A stretch of DNA of 64,000 bases from UKL13-2 sp038206765 (GCA_038206765.1 JBBRAM010000003.1:169283-233282), one strand, 5' to 3'. Positions 8,373-16,730 are shown, numbered from the stretch's first letter. Numbers and translations: made by a program. The notes: a model not told the origin generated them from the sequence alone.

Positions 8373-9173
8373 CTACTTTACAGAGCCCTCGGACTCGGTA
8401 ACGGCTACTTTCCAGATGATGAGACCAAACGTGATTTTATTCACGACGTCAGCAGCGTTATAAATAATGTTGAGCATGTTGGCACTGGACTCTGGGCTGC
8501 TGTTGGTTAAATAGCCAAAGAAATAGCCGATCGGATAAATCGCCCAGCCGAACGTCACAATCAAACGCATGAGACTAAACGCAGATTGCACAGACGCTGG
8601 CGCTTGGTCGGCATTGATTTTGCTCGCTTGGCCGAGGAAAATTTCGTACAAAATAAACGCCCAACCTGCCATACCGATAATGAATGCTGGCCATACCGAC
8701 ATATAACCGGCTTCACCCAAATATCCACCAATCAGCATCACTAGCGTGCCGATCATCAGACGCCAGAAAACACCGCCAGGTACCTTCGCAATCGCCGCCA
8801 AGATCAAATAGAACTCGATCATTAACAACGGCACAGTAATCAGCCAATCGATATAGCGATAGACGGTCGGCGTGGACGCTGTAGCGACCCAAACATCGCG
8901 CATATAGAAATAATGCACCGCAGCAACAAGCGTCACCAAGCCAGAAACGGTGAGCGAAGTTTTCCATTTTGCGGTGACACGATCACGTTCCAAAAAGAAA
9001 AATGCAGTCGATGCAATAAGCGCCATCGAAATTACCCAAAACGAGATACCGACAAAGTCATTCGCTTTCAGCACCGAGCTCGATGCTGCCAATACTTCAG
9101 TGGGAATGGCAACCATTGCCGCACCGATGATGCTTGTTTTCGTGATGCTGGACCAAGCTTTTAGCATGTTCAT
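8373..9173 (-). CDS. Proteorhodopsin (light-driven proton pump, green type)
   Basis: A 266-residue seven-helix retinal protein of the inner membrane, with an N-terminal signal-like segment as in marine proteorhodopsins. Helix C reads YRYIDWLITVPLLMIEFYLI. It gives proton acceptor Asp109 (D97 in the reference), Thr113, and proton donor Glu120 (E108). Leu117 falls at the spectral tuning position (L105), which is linked to green absorption. His87 matches H75. Helix G has 'NAADVVNKITFG' with Asp242 and the Schiff-base Lys246. All residues for outward H+ pumping are present. AGGAGAT precedes the ATG, which overlaps the stop of a 42-residue ORF. Retinal must come from genes outside the window, since neither a dioxygenase nor a lycopene cyclase is here. 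Confidence 0.97.
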   Translation of the reverse strand: MNMLKAWSSITKTSIIGAAMVAIPTEVLAASSSVLKANDFVGISFWVISMALIASTAFFFLERDRVTAKWKTSLTVSGLVTLVAAVHYFYMRDVWVATASTPTVYRYIDWLITVPLLMIEFYLILAAIAKVPGGVFWRLMIGTLVMLIGGYLGEAGYMSVWPAFIIGMAGWAFILYEIFLGQASKINADQAPASVQSAFSLMRLIVTFGWAIYPIGYFFGYLTNSSPESSANMLNIIYNAADVVNKITFGLIIWKVAVTESEGSVK

Positions 9174-9298
9174 GCTGATCTCCTGTTGTTGTTAGCTGAT
9201 GAGTGTTTAGCAATTGAATGTTTAGCAATTTTTGTCAGGTAATTTTCCGCCAAAAATGTTGCCAATAAAAACGTGATGCAAGTTAAACCAACGTACAT
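9170..9298 (-). CDS. Small putative single-pass membrane protein coupled to rhodopsin
   Basis: A 42-residue ORF starting ATG at 9298 and ending in a TGA that overlaps the rhodopsin ATG (ATGA at 9170-9173). GGAGAAGATAC precedes its start, a good ribosome-binding site at normal spacing. The translation begins MYVGLTCITFLLATFLAENY, one clear hydrophobic helix, followed by a basic, Asn-rich tail with a duplicated IAKHS. I know of no family for it. It could be a leader peptide that sets rhodopsin translation by coupling, or a small membrane partner. The good start signal and exact overlap argue against chance, but its shortness limits confidence. Confidence 0.5.
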   Translation of the reverse strand: MYVGLTCITFLLATFLAENYLTKIAKHSIAKHSSANNNRRSA

Positions 9299-9599
9299 GT
9301 ATCTTCTCCGCAAGAGGTTAATTTTCAACGTTTTGATAACGTCATACTCAAGATTCAAAAATTTAGTTGAACCAGTAGCGAACCGTAATATAGACTTAAA
9401 AAAGAAGCATGTCTACCAACCGAATCGTTAAAATGCCCAAATATCGGTTCAATAGTGGGTCATTTGCGCGGTATAATAGGAACATTGCTATCTTAATCTA
9501 TTCATAATTTATTCACTTGCCGCACATCGCCACCCATCGGCGGCGATCAATTGGTGTTGGTCATTGTGACGTTAAAACAGGGCTGAATCGACGTTAAAA
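9299..9599. promoter_or_regulatory. Divergent control region between rhodopsin operon and MerR gene
   Basis: A 301-bp AT-rich gap. On the plus strand a perfect TATAAT lies at 9472-9477 with no strong -35; a transcript from it would start near 9484 and run into the MerR gene. Just upstream is an inverted repeat AACCGA (9418-9423) / TCGGTT (9444-9449). Two direct copies of GACGTTAAAA lie at about 9578 and 9590, right before the MerR start. These are candidate operators for the MerR-type protein. No clear -10/-35 pair was found on the minus strand for the rhodopsin side. Confidence 0.45.
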
Positions 9600-10733
9600 A
9601 TGTCAAAAAAAATATCTCCCGGCAAGCGTGCTGTCGACGTTGCTGCAGGCTCTATTTCTGGGGTCGCTGTTCCACTGGCATCCGCCCCTACACCCGCCCC
9701 TACACCCGCCCCGGCCCCCGCGCCCTCAGCCGTCGCAGCGATTTTTCGTAGCGGTGTTGCCGCGCGGCAAGCGGGTGTTCCCGTTGAGACGCTCCGCGTT
9801 TGGGAGCGTCGATATAACGTGGTGAGCCCGCAGTTAAGCGAACGCGGCCAACGGCTTTACTCAGCCGCCGAAATTCAGCGACTCAAGTTAATTAAACGTC
9901 TGGTCGATATGGGGCATCCGATTGGTATTTTGGCCAGCCTGCCGAGCGATGCGCTGGCGATTATGTACGCTACCGAAACAACGCTGCTCGCGGCGCCGCC
10001 TTTAAACCGGCAACCAGTCGATCATCATTCCAGTGAGGTCCGTATCGTTCTGGTTGGCCCGCTGCTGGCGGCAAGGTGGGTCGAAACGATCTCAACGCTA
10101 TCCGGGCACCTTTCATTAAATGTGGTGGGGCGCTGCATTAGCGCTGCTGAGGCCTCTGAGGCATTGCGTGGCGTGCATGCCGATATTGCCGTCATTGAGC
10201 TGTCAACCTTGGATGATCGGTCCGCTGAAACAGTTGCGACGGTTAAGTCAATATGCGGCGCCCATCAAGCCATTGTGATGTATCGGTTCGCCCCCAGCGC
10301 AGTCATCCGGCGCTTGCGTGAAGAAGGTCACAAGGTGGTGCGTGGGCCATCTGACGCGGCTGAGATCGAATTATTGTGTCGCGCCTTATTGCGTGCCCCC
10401 GATAGGTTTCCGCCCCCCGTTTTTTCCACTGACGACAACGCGGCGGCAACTGAACTGGTGCCGCCGCACTTTGATGATCGCAGCTTGTCAGCACTTGCGA
10501 GCGCGTCGAGTACCGTTGATTGCGAATGTCCGCGTCATCTGGTGGAGCTCGTTGTGAGCCTCAAAAGCTTCGAGCAATACAGCGCCGAATGCATTAGCCG
10601 CAGCCCCAAAGATGCCGCGTTGCATCTTGATCTCCAACGCACTACGTCCAACGCGCGATCCATGATCGAAGGTGCGCTGTTGCGAGTGGCGATTGCCGAA
10701 GGCTTGATCGTGCCGCCACCATTTGTTCGTTAG
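9600..10733 (+). CDS. MerR-family transcriptional regulator (LitR/CarH-like architecture)
   Basis: A 377-residue regulator. After a Pro/Ala-rich low-complexity start (residues ~20-42, coded by 12-bp repeats), residues ~45-115 are a MerR winged helix: 'GVAARQAGVPVETLRVWERRY', then 'RLYSAAEIQRLKLIKRLVDMG'. Residues ~145-275 look like a Rossmann-type domain ('VRIVLVGPLLAARWVETIST') in the place where LitR/CarH carry a cobalamin domain. The Asp/Glu-x-His-x-x-Gly cobalt-ligand motif is missing. The C-terminal helices contain 'CPRHLVELVVSLKSFEQYSAEC'. It is divergent from the rhodopsin/crt genes and probably controls them. The start is uncertain because no good ribosome-binding site is seen. Confidence 0.85.
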   Translation: MSKKISPGKRAVDVAAGSISGVAVPLASAPTPAPTPAPAPAPSAVAAIFRSGVAARQAGVPVETLRVWERRYNVVSPQLSERGQRLYSAAEIQRLKLIKRLVDMGHPIGILASLPSDALAIMYATETTLLAAPPLNRQPVDHHSSEVRIVLVGPLLAARWVETISTLSGHLSLNVVGRCISAAEASEALRGVHADIAVIELSTLDDRSAETVATVKSICGAHQAIVMYRFAPSAVIRRLREEGHKVVRGPSDAAEIELLCRALLRAPDRFPPPVFSTDDNAAATELVPPHFDDRSLSALASASSTVDCECPRHLVELVVSLKSFEQYSAECISRSPKDAALHLDLQRTTSNARSMIEGALLRVAIAEGLIVPPPFVR

Positions 10734-10803
10734 TTGTTTAAATGCATGGTGTGCAGAGTTTGTTGGCCGCAGCACAACCAGTAAATGCGGACCGCGACGG
10801 TGG

Positions 10804-10917
10804 CGATAGTAAAAACGATAGCGAACGCGAACGCGAACGTAAAAGCAAAAACGATCGCAAAAGCGAACGCAAAAACAATTGCAAAAACAATTGCAAAAAC
10901 AATTGCAAAAACAAAAA
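10804..10917. repeat. Degenerate 6/12-bp tandem repeat tract between MerR and haloperoxidase genes
   Basis: The tract moves from GCGAAC hexamers to at least three exact 12-bp units of CAAAAACAATTG. It abuts the terminator of the haloperoxidase-family gene on its T-rich side. There are no spacers between the repeats, so it is not a CRISPR array. Confidence 0.8.
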
Positions 10918-10948
10918 CGGGATGAACAGCCATTCCGCTGTCCATCCC
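10908..10948 (-). terminator. Rho-independent terminator of the haloperoxidase-family gene
   Basis: Arms GGGATGAACAGC (10919-10930) and GCTGTCCATCCC (10937-10948) enclose a 6-nt loop. In minus-strand RNA the single mismatch becomes a G-U pair. A T-rich stretch follows on that strand. Confidence 0.8.
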
Positions 10949-11004
10949 GTCACTGTTGCAGCCATAACACCGTCTGGATTAGCAGCGCGTTGTTACCTCA
11001 CTGC

Positions 11005-11060
11005 GTAGGTTATAGCTTTGGTTATAGCCTTGGTTACAGCTTTGGCTATATCGTAGGTTA
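11005..11060. repeat. 12-bp tandem repeats ending at the haloperoxidase-family stop codon
   Basis: About four imperfect 12-bp units of the type TTATAGCYTTGG occur. The last copy overlaps the TAA of the minus-strand gene, so the tract lies in its 3' untranslated region. Confidence 0.75.
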
Positions 11061-12572
11061 AATCGTGCCTTCCCAATAGCTTTTCGCTTTGGCATAAGCC
11101 TGCGCGCCCGCTTTGCGACCCAAATCGAGACCCGCATTATTGCCGTCATCAAAGTGAATGCCGCCGTATAAACGCGAAATGCCTGCCTCATTTGCCGCGT
11201 CGGTGAACGTCGCCCACGTCAGTGTGAGGTCAGCTGCTGGCAGCTTATTATCAGCACGCAAGGACTTTGCTGGTTGCGTATACGTGCCACCAAAAGTATC
11301 GCTGCCGGTAAATTGCTTGAGAGCCTCAGCACCGGCCGCACTGAACGCGCTGTGGCCGGATGTATATTCCGGGAACGGCGGTGTGGGGAACGTGTCGATC
11401 TGGAAGGTCCGCCACGCTTCACCCTGCACAGAAACCAATCCGGCTGAAGGGCCGCCGGCACCAAAGCTTTGTACGGTTCTTCCGTTCATCAAATAGCGAA
11501 TTGCCGTAATCGGGCGCACGTAGTCGTAAAAGCGCTTTGCTTCCCATGTCGCAACGGCGGCATCGTGAATCGCGTTGGTGACAGCAAAAAACATTTTCAC
11601 GTCTTTGTCGTTACTGTTTTTATCGCGGTTCGAGACGAACTGTGAAAACAGTCCCCAATGTCCGGGCGGCAATTCCGAATTCGGGCCATCTGCCCAATAT
11701 TCGGCGATTACTTTTTGCTTTTCAGTCAGTGCGACTTGAATATCCATTACGCGCTGTGCTTGCGCGGTGAATTCCGGCGTGCCCAATGCTTTCGGCGGTG
11801 TGGGGCGGAATTGGCTCGCGCTGGTGAGTGCAAACGGAGTCACGTTACGCCAATGAGGGCCGATAAAATTCGGCGTTTTGGCGGCACCAGTGGCATCGAG
11901 GTAGGTGAGTTGTTGCCAATGATCTGGCGCGATAATCCCCGAAAGCGGTGTAGGGGCGTTGAAAGCCGCCGGCGCATTCACTGGCGCGTAGCCGGTGTAA
12001 TCCGAATAGGCCGCGCCGCTTGCTGAGAGCGTGCCGTCTTGGTTTGCGCCATCACCACGGCGGTAATCCAGCACGGCTTGGGCGGCCAGATTGCCGATCC
12101 CCTCTGCTTTTGAAGCATCGAAATTGGTCGTGCTGACGGTAAAGCCGAGACTCGTCATTTTTGCGTCAAAGCGCGCTTTTTCGGTCGGGTATTGGTTGAT
12201 CAAAACCAGATACGCCGCGAAGCTCATCGCTTTTGTTTTGTTGACGCCAGTCCGTTCGGCTTCAGGCTTGCGCAGCAAATTATGCAAGCGCGTACCGACA
12301 GCAACCCCATCATACGCAGCCCAAGCGTCGTACATCGCCGTGTGCAAAATCGCCATCGTGCGCGCCACCATCGGCGGGCCGGGCTTGACCACGCGCACGG
12401 CTTCCAAGGCCGTTTTGTTCCATTCCACCACGATTTGCGGCTGTACCGGCTCGGGGACCGGAGGCGGTGGCGTGGCCGTGACGACAGTTGAATTGCTGTC
12501 CGATTTGCAAGCTGCCAACGCGCCCGAAACGGCCACGCTCGCACCCAGATTCAAAAATGATCTTCGTTTCAT
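11058..12572 (-). CDS. Vanadium-dependent haloperoxidase / PAP2-family lipoprotein
   Basis: A 504-residue exported protein. The start at 12572 is chosen because AAGGGGTAACA precedes it and the product then begins MKRRSFLNLGASVAVSGALAAC: twin arginines followed by a lipobox (LAAC), so probably a Tat-exported lipoprotein. The vanadate/phosphate-binding pattern is complete: KRFYDYVRP (K-x6-RP, near residue 344), 'YTSGHSAF' (near 405) and SRLYGGIH (SR-x5-H, near 465). Members either oxidise halides with H2O2 or are acid phosphatases. The length and the 'DAVATWEAKRFYDYVRP' region match the bacterial haloperoxidase-like group. It has its own terminator, so it is probably monocistronic. Which activity it has is not decidable here. 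Confidence 0.88.
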   Translation of the reverse strand: MKRRSFLNLGASVAVSGALAACKSDSNSTVVTATPPPPVPEPVQPQIVVEWNKTALEAVRVVKPGPPMVARTMAILHTAMYDAWAAYDGVAVGTRLHNLLRKPEAERTGVNKTKAMSFAAYLVLINQYPTEKARFDAKMTSLGFTVSTTNFDASKAEGIGNLAAQAVLDYRRGDGANQDGTLSASGAAYSDYTGYAPVNAPAAFNAPTPLSGIIAPDHWQQLTYLDATGAAKTPNFIGPHWRNVTPFALTSASQFRPTPPKALGTPEFTAQAQRVMDIQVALTEKQKVIAEYWADGPNSELPPGHWGLFSQFVSNRDKNSNDKDVKMFFAVTNAIHDAAVATWEAKRFYDYVRPITAIRYLMNGRTVQSFGAGGPSAGLVSVQGEAWRTFQIDTFPTPPFPEYTSGHSAFSAAGAEALKQFTGSDTFGGTYTQPAKSLRADNKLPAADLTLTWATFTDAANEAGISRLYGGIHFDDGNNAGLDLGRKAGAQAYAKAKSYWEGTI

Positions 12573-13486
12573 TGTTACCCCTTTTTTTATAGTGGAAAAG
12601 CAATGAAACAATAACTGAAAAAATTAGCGAAAAGTATCCCCTAGTTGAGTCGTTGTTTTTACACAACAGGTTCAAAAAATCACTTTTGCCGCGCCAATGC
12701 AAGTAAGTTCAATAAAACCCCATAGCTGGCGCGGCGTTCCAGCCATTTTTGCCTCCGAAAGCGCGCCAAATGACGGATTGATACGTTCTCTCCAGCCAGC
12801 CTTAAAACCCGTTATGCTCCCGTCACGACCTACGGAGGCACGCGACCCCAATTGCGCGATCAGAAATTTTTTATATTTAGTGTTGCAGGCAATAAAAATT
12901 ATTTAATTTAAAGTTGGGTCAAAGGCTTAAACCGTCGCCCTAGAGCGCGATTGCCTCCGAGCTATGCACAGGATAGAAATCAACCTTTCTGCAGCAGCGC
13001 TCGGCGCCTTGGATGCGCAGCTTTCGACTTGGACGCCACTCAACAACTGCTGCCACAACGCTTGCAAGACCAACGCAAAATGCCAGGATGCGTTGCGCCG
13101 AACTAAAACCGCCAACGGTGAGACCGAGAGGCAGTGCAACCCCACCGGCGAAAAAAATATAAATAAAATCATCCATCACAGCGATGGAAGTGCCACGGCA
13201 TCTATGGGTTTCTCATCGATTGAGCTGGCGCCGATGAACACGGCGGAAATGACGTGAGAAATGCGTCGGGGTTGCGTGCTATCTGTTATCACGGAGTGAC
13301 GAGCTATCGCTCCATCCTCAATGAGAGCAACGCTTTTGAGTTGGGCGATAGTTTCGTGGCGAGGAATCTCGAAACAAGCTCGTAGCGCAGAATTGAAACG
13401 GGAAAATGCTTTGCGGCTTGGGTTCTAAAACTCACTCGCCGCAGTTTCCGAGGCGTTTAATAAGTTTATGTTGTACCAAACAAAAC
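12573..13486. other. Long region without a confident gene
   Basis: About 900 bases. The best candidate is a minus-strand frame at 12940-13179 (GTG start, 79 codons) with two hydrophobic stretches ('FIYIFFAGGVALPLGL' and 'ILAFCVGLASVVAAVVEW'). It has no ribosome-binding site and overlaps two other open frames, so I do not call it a gene. It may be a decayed membrane protein. The rest shows no tRNA, repeat array or promoter I can support. Confidence 0.5.
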
Positions 13487-13520
13487 AACAAAAAAGCCCA
13501 ACCGAAAAATCGGTCGGGCT
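13487..13520 (-). terminator. Rho-independent terminator of the M4 protease gene
   Basis: Arms AGCCCAACCGA (13495-13505) and TCGGTCGGGCT (13510-13520) surround an AAAA loop. The A-C mismatch on the plus strand is a G-U pair in minus-strand RNA, and six Ts follow on that strand. It lies 43 bp past the protease stop. Confidence 0.88.
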
Positions 13521-13562
13521 TCTTGACGTTTCGATTTTCTGCAACGCTTACTGCAGCAAACC

Positions 13563-15377
13563 TTAGTTCACACCCACTGCCGACCAAGCTGCCGCAACAG
13601 CACTGTGCTGTGTGGAAGTTGCGCCGTACAAATCGGTAGCAGCGTTTAACATTGCAGTGCGGGCACCTTTGTAGTTGGTGCTGGATGTCATGTACACAGT
13701 AAGCGCACGGTAAACGATCTTGATCGCGGCGGTGCGGCCGACTGCCGTCAACGCTGTGTTGCCATTGCAAACCATTTGCGCTGGGGTGGTGCTAAAGCCC
13801 GCTTGGCTCTTCGCGCCTTCGGATAGCAAAAAGAAGAAGTGGTTAGCGACGCCTGACGAATAATGCACATCGAGGGACCCAATAGTTGATGTGTAGCAGT
13901 CAGGTGATGCGCCGTCCAAGCTTGGTTTGAACATGAATCGCAGAGCACTGGTTGGCGTTGCGACACCGTTGTTCGCCTTGAAAATACGCTCACCGATCAG
14001 ATAATTTGGCGGGTTGATTGCGCTGTTGGCATAAAACTCAACGGATGTGCCGAACATATCTGAGAGGGCCTCGTTCAAACCGCCCGATTCGCCCGAGTAG
14101 GTGAGGTTGGCTGAGCGCGATGTCACGCCGTGGGTCATCTCGTGGCCAGCAACATCGATCGCAACCAAAGGTAGGTATGTGGTGCCGTCACCATCGCCGT
14201 AGGTCATGCAAAAGCAGCTATCGCTCCAGAATGCGTTGACATAGTTACGACCATAGTGGATGCGCGAAAACGCACCGCGGCCATCATTGGCAATACCGTT
14301 GCGACCAAGTACGTTTTTATAAAAATCCCATGTTAGGTTTTGGCCGTAAACCGCATCAACAGCGGCAGTTACTGTACTTGAGGTAGAAAAATTACCCCAG
14401 ATGTTATCGGCATCGGTGAATAGCGTGCCGTTGCCGGAGGTTCTGTTGGAGAGGTTAGTCGCATAATGGCTACCACGGCTTGGGTCACGTAATGCATAGC
14501 CGCCTGAAATGCTGTCGGTGGTCAGTGGAACGGTACCGGATACCAAGCTCTTGCCGGATCCTGCCGATGCGGCTTGATTCGCGATGGCCTCCACCGATTG
14601 ACCAGTTTTACCATTGACGGCAGCGGCAAATGGCGATGCGGCGTTGTCAAACGCGGTATCAAGATTGGATGCATCGGCCGCGAATGCGTTGCTACGATTT
14701 TGTGCGCGCTTCAAGCCTGCCATCATGCGCGTGTTGATCTTGCTGTCACGCGACATTACTGTACGAATCTCATCGAAGCTATCGAGGAGCAAGTTGGTGC
14801 TGGCATCAACAATGTAGTGCATTTTGCTTGGCGTGCCGTCCAGACTCATGCCGCTGACCTGAACATCAAAAGCAAGCGTGGGTTCACGATCACGTGCGTA
14901 GTACACACGCTCAGCAGTGGCGGTGCCGGCGTTCACGCCATGAAACAGGCCTTGGGCTTGTTGGAGTGCCAGTTTTTCAGCATTGACGCTGACAGAAATC
15001 GAGGGTGCTCGCATATTGATTGCGCTAGCAACATCTTGTGATAAGTCGGCACCGTGACTCAAGCTGGCGAAGGCCCCGGATGCATCAGAATGCACCACCA
15101 TATCGCCGCCGATCACGCGTAATCCATCAATTGATCGATCAAAGCGCACGTGTTGCGCACCATCTTGGTCGACGATGACGTCGCGTGCCACGAAGTTGCC
15201 TGCCAGCACTGAAGAACCCGCTGAACTTTTTGTGTTCAGGTGTCCAAGCGCGCGCGTAACCGCTTCGGTTTTAAGATTGTTGTTTGCTTCTTTTCCAAAT
15301 TCCACAGCAGATGCAACAAAGCCCGTAGTGCACACGACAAAAACAGCTGAAGCGAGTTTGTTCATTTTACGGTTCAT
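13563..15377 (-). CDS. Secreted M4 (thermolysin-like) neutral metalloprotease
   Basis: A 604-residue preproprotease. The start at 15377 gives a signal peptide ('KLASAVFVVCTTGFVASA'), and AGGGA lies just upstream. Residues ~50-290 are the FTP/PepSY-type propeptide that assists folding. The mature domain has the zinc site HEMTH (near residue 411), with the third ligand in 'GGLNEALSD' 24 residues later, and a C-terminal 'HYSSGVANHFFFLLSEGA' with the usual His. The protein would be exported by Sec and activated outside the inner membrane. The gene stands alone with its own terminator. The Cys pair in 'SDSCFCMTYGDG' of the catalytic domain is typical of gammaproteobacterial and betaproteobacterial members. 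Confidence 0.95.
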   Translation of the reverse strand: MNRKMNKLASAVFVVCTTGFVASAVEFGKEANNNLKTEAVTRALGHLNTKSSAGSSVLAGNFVARDVIVDQDGAQHVRFDRSIDGLRVIGGDMVVHSDASGAFASLSHGADLSQDVASAINMRAPSISVSVNAEKLALQQAQGLFHGVNAGTATAERVYYARDREPTLAFDVQVSGMSLDGTPSKMHYIVDASTNLLLDSFDEIRTVMSRDSKINTRMMAGLKRAQNRSNAFAADASNLDTAFDNAASPFAAAVNGKTGQSVEAIANQAASAGSGKSLVSGTVPLTTDSISGGYALRDPSRGSHYATNLSNRTSGNGTLFTDADNIWGNFSTSSTVTAAVDAVYGQNLTWDFYKNVLGRNGIANDGRGAFSRIHYGRNYVNAFWSDSCFCMTYGDGDGTTYLPLVAIDVAGHEMTHGVTSRSANLTYSGESGGLNEALSDMFGTSVEFYANSAINPPNYLIGERIFKANNGVATPTSALRFMFKPSLDGASPDCYTSTIGSLDVHYSSGVANHFFFLLSEGAKSQAGFSTTPAQMVCNGNTALTAVGRTAAIKIVYRALTVYMTSSTNYKGARTAMLNAATDLYGATSTQHSAVAAAWSAVGVN

Positions 15378-15690
15378 TGAAATAATCCCTAGTGAATAAA
15401 AAGATAGTCGATCGTGTCGACGTTGCCCATCTAAGCTACAAGCGCGATTGCTCAACGGCAAGGGAAGCTTCTGGCGACTGATGGGGCAACAAAATAAAGG
15501 TATCAGAAGTTCAAATGTTTGTTACAAATTGTTTCTAAAAATGTGAAAAGTGATTAAAACTGCAACAGTTTTGCAACATCTAAGCCACTTTGTAACGAAA
15601 CATCGCTGATGCTGTGGTGCATCAAAATGGGATTGAAACGCATCGGGCACGCAACCAAGCCCGGATACAATCGAGCGCGACGCAGCCCAA
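15378..15690. other. Promoter region upstream of the M4 protease
   Basis: About 310 bases with no gene. It is AT-rich near 15490-15560 and presumably holds the protease promoter on the minus strand. I could not pick a clear -35/-10 pair. Confidence 0.4.
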
Positions 15691-15716
15691 AAAACAAAAA
15701 GCCGACTTTCGTCGGC
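15691..15716 (-). terminator. Rho-independent terminator of the small secreted protein gene
   Basis: A perfect 6-bp stem GCCGAC/GTCGGC (15701-15716) with a 4-nt loop is followed on the minus strand by TTTTTGTTTT. It lies 140 bp past the stop of the small secreted protein. Confidence 0.8.
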
Positions 15717-15855
15717 ATATTGCTGGTTAAAAATCAAACCGTCTGCATTTTGTTTACGTGGTGCCTCGTTCTGCACACAGATCTTGCGGGGATTCGAGCA
15801 TTTTCGCGATGGGCGCTATAAAGTCATTTCTGACCTGCAAAATCGTTTGATCAGG

Positions 15856-16074
15856 TTAGCGCTTTGCTGTGATTACGATGGTGTCCATTCTTTCGACTGC
15901 CATTTTTTGCGCGCTGATCACAATCGTATCCATCGTTTGAGTTTCGAGTTTGGCTGTTGTGCGATTATCGAAGCTGGCAACGGCAGATCCGGCAGTCGCC
16001 AAGAAGATGGCAACAATCACAGCGGCGGTCGTAACGGTGTCTTTTAAATTTGTGGAGTTGTAAGTGTTTTTCAT
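15856..16074 (-). CDS. Small secreted protein with a duplicated MDTIV motif
   Basis: A 72-residue protein. The start at 16074 is chosen because AAAGGAAATCATC precedes it and the product then has a signal peptide ('TAAVIVAIFLATAGSAVAS'). The mature part is only ~40 residues and ends in a near-duplicate: MDTIVISAQK then MDTIVITAKR. I do not recognise the family. In several bacteria, short strands reading 'IVV(T/S)A.R' are found at the start of TonB receptor plug domains, and the repeat resembles that TonB-box-like pattern, but here there is no barrel. It has its own terminator, so it is probably a real monocistronic gene for a periplasmic or extracellular peptide. Confidence 0.6.
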   Translation of the reverse strand: MKNTYNSTNLKDTVTTAAVIVAIFLATAGSAVASFDNRTTAKLETQTMDTIVISAQKMAVERMDTIVITAKR

Positions 16075-16432
16075 GATGATTTCCTTTGGGGTTTGACGTT
16101 TATTTGGTTCGGTTAGTGTTGCTGTTCCGTTTGTTGATGTTGTGACTTTAGGCCTTGCGTCGGTACTGCTCAATCGCGATGTGACGAAATGAAAAAAACG
16201 CCAGATGAAATGCATAAAAGCCGCGTGGAGTGGTTTAGGGCTCGGCTGTGGGCATCGGACAAAGCGCCGCCAAGGCAAGGTTTTTAGGTAGAAATTTCGC
16301 CCGCATTGTCGCCAATCCGGTCCCTACCGTCGGATGTGTTTGGTCCAGAGCCCGCGCCAGTGCTGGAGTTTGGGGCAGTCTGATTAAGACGGCGCGGCCA
16401 TCTTGATGGAACACTGGGCAAAGCTGAATTTT

Positions 16433-16463
16433 GCCGGCGTTGGTTGTTATGACCGACGCCGGT
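16433..16463 (+). terminator. Orphan rho-independent terminator, plus strand
   Basis: Arms CCGGCGTTGGT and ACCGACGCCGG enclose a 7-nt loop. The one imperfect pair is a U-G wobble in plus-strand RNA but a C-A mismatch on the other strand. It is followed by TTAATTTT. No plus-strand gene ends here. Confidence 0.6.
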
Positions 16464-16560
16464 TAATTTTAGTGTCGAGCTGTTGGCAAAACCAAAACAG
16501 TGGCGCAGAATGAATTTGTGGTGGAGGAATTGTCAATGCGTGGGGAAAAAGAGCAACGAA

Positions 16561-16663
16561 AATAGAAAAGAAAGCGGAATCGGAAACGGAAATGGAAACG
16601 GAAGTGAAAATGCATTGACGAGTTGGGGTTGGAGTTGGATTGGATGTAAGTTGGATGTAATTT
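16561..16663. repeat. Purine-rich hexamer tract upstream of the TonB-like gene
   Basis: Degenerate GGAAAC/GGAAAT hexamers (16575-16605) are followed by GTTGGA/GGATGTAA-type repeats (16621-16663). The tract ends about 70 bp before the TonB-like start and may lie in its 5' leader or promoter. Confidence 0.7.
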
Positions 16664-16730
16664 AGATGTCATCGCGAGCAATCATTCATTGCAGTCATTA
16701 TTTTCGCCACATTTCACACAGGAGCGCATC

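Larger units (their letters stand above)
16075..16730. other. Long intergenic region with repeats and an orphan terminator
   Basis: About 650 bases between divergent genes. It contains a plus-strand hairpin terminator at 16433-16463 with no gene upstream, and a purine-rich tandem tract at 16561-16663. No protein-coding frame is convincing. A small RNA ending at the orphan terminator is possible. Confidence 0.5.

Noticed and set aside
10804..10917. Regularly repeated DNA that could suggest a CRISPR array
   Set aside because: The units are 6-12 bp, adjacent and degenerate, with no unique spacers and no cas genes nearby.
12940..13179. Minus-strand ORF with two hydrophobic stretches
   Set aside because: GTG start without a ribosome-binding site, overlapped by other open frames on both strands; kept only as a note in the intergenic entry.
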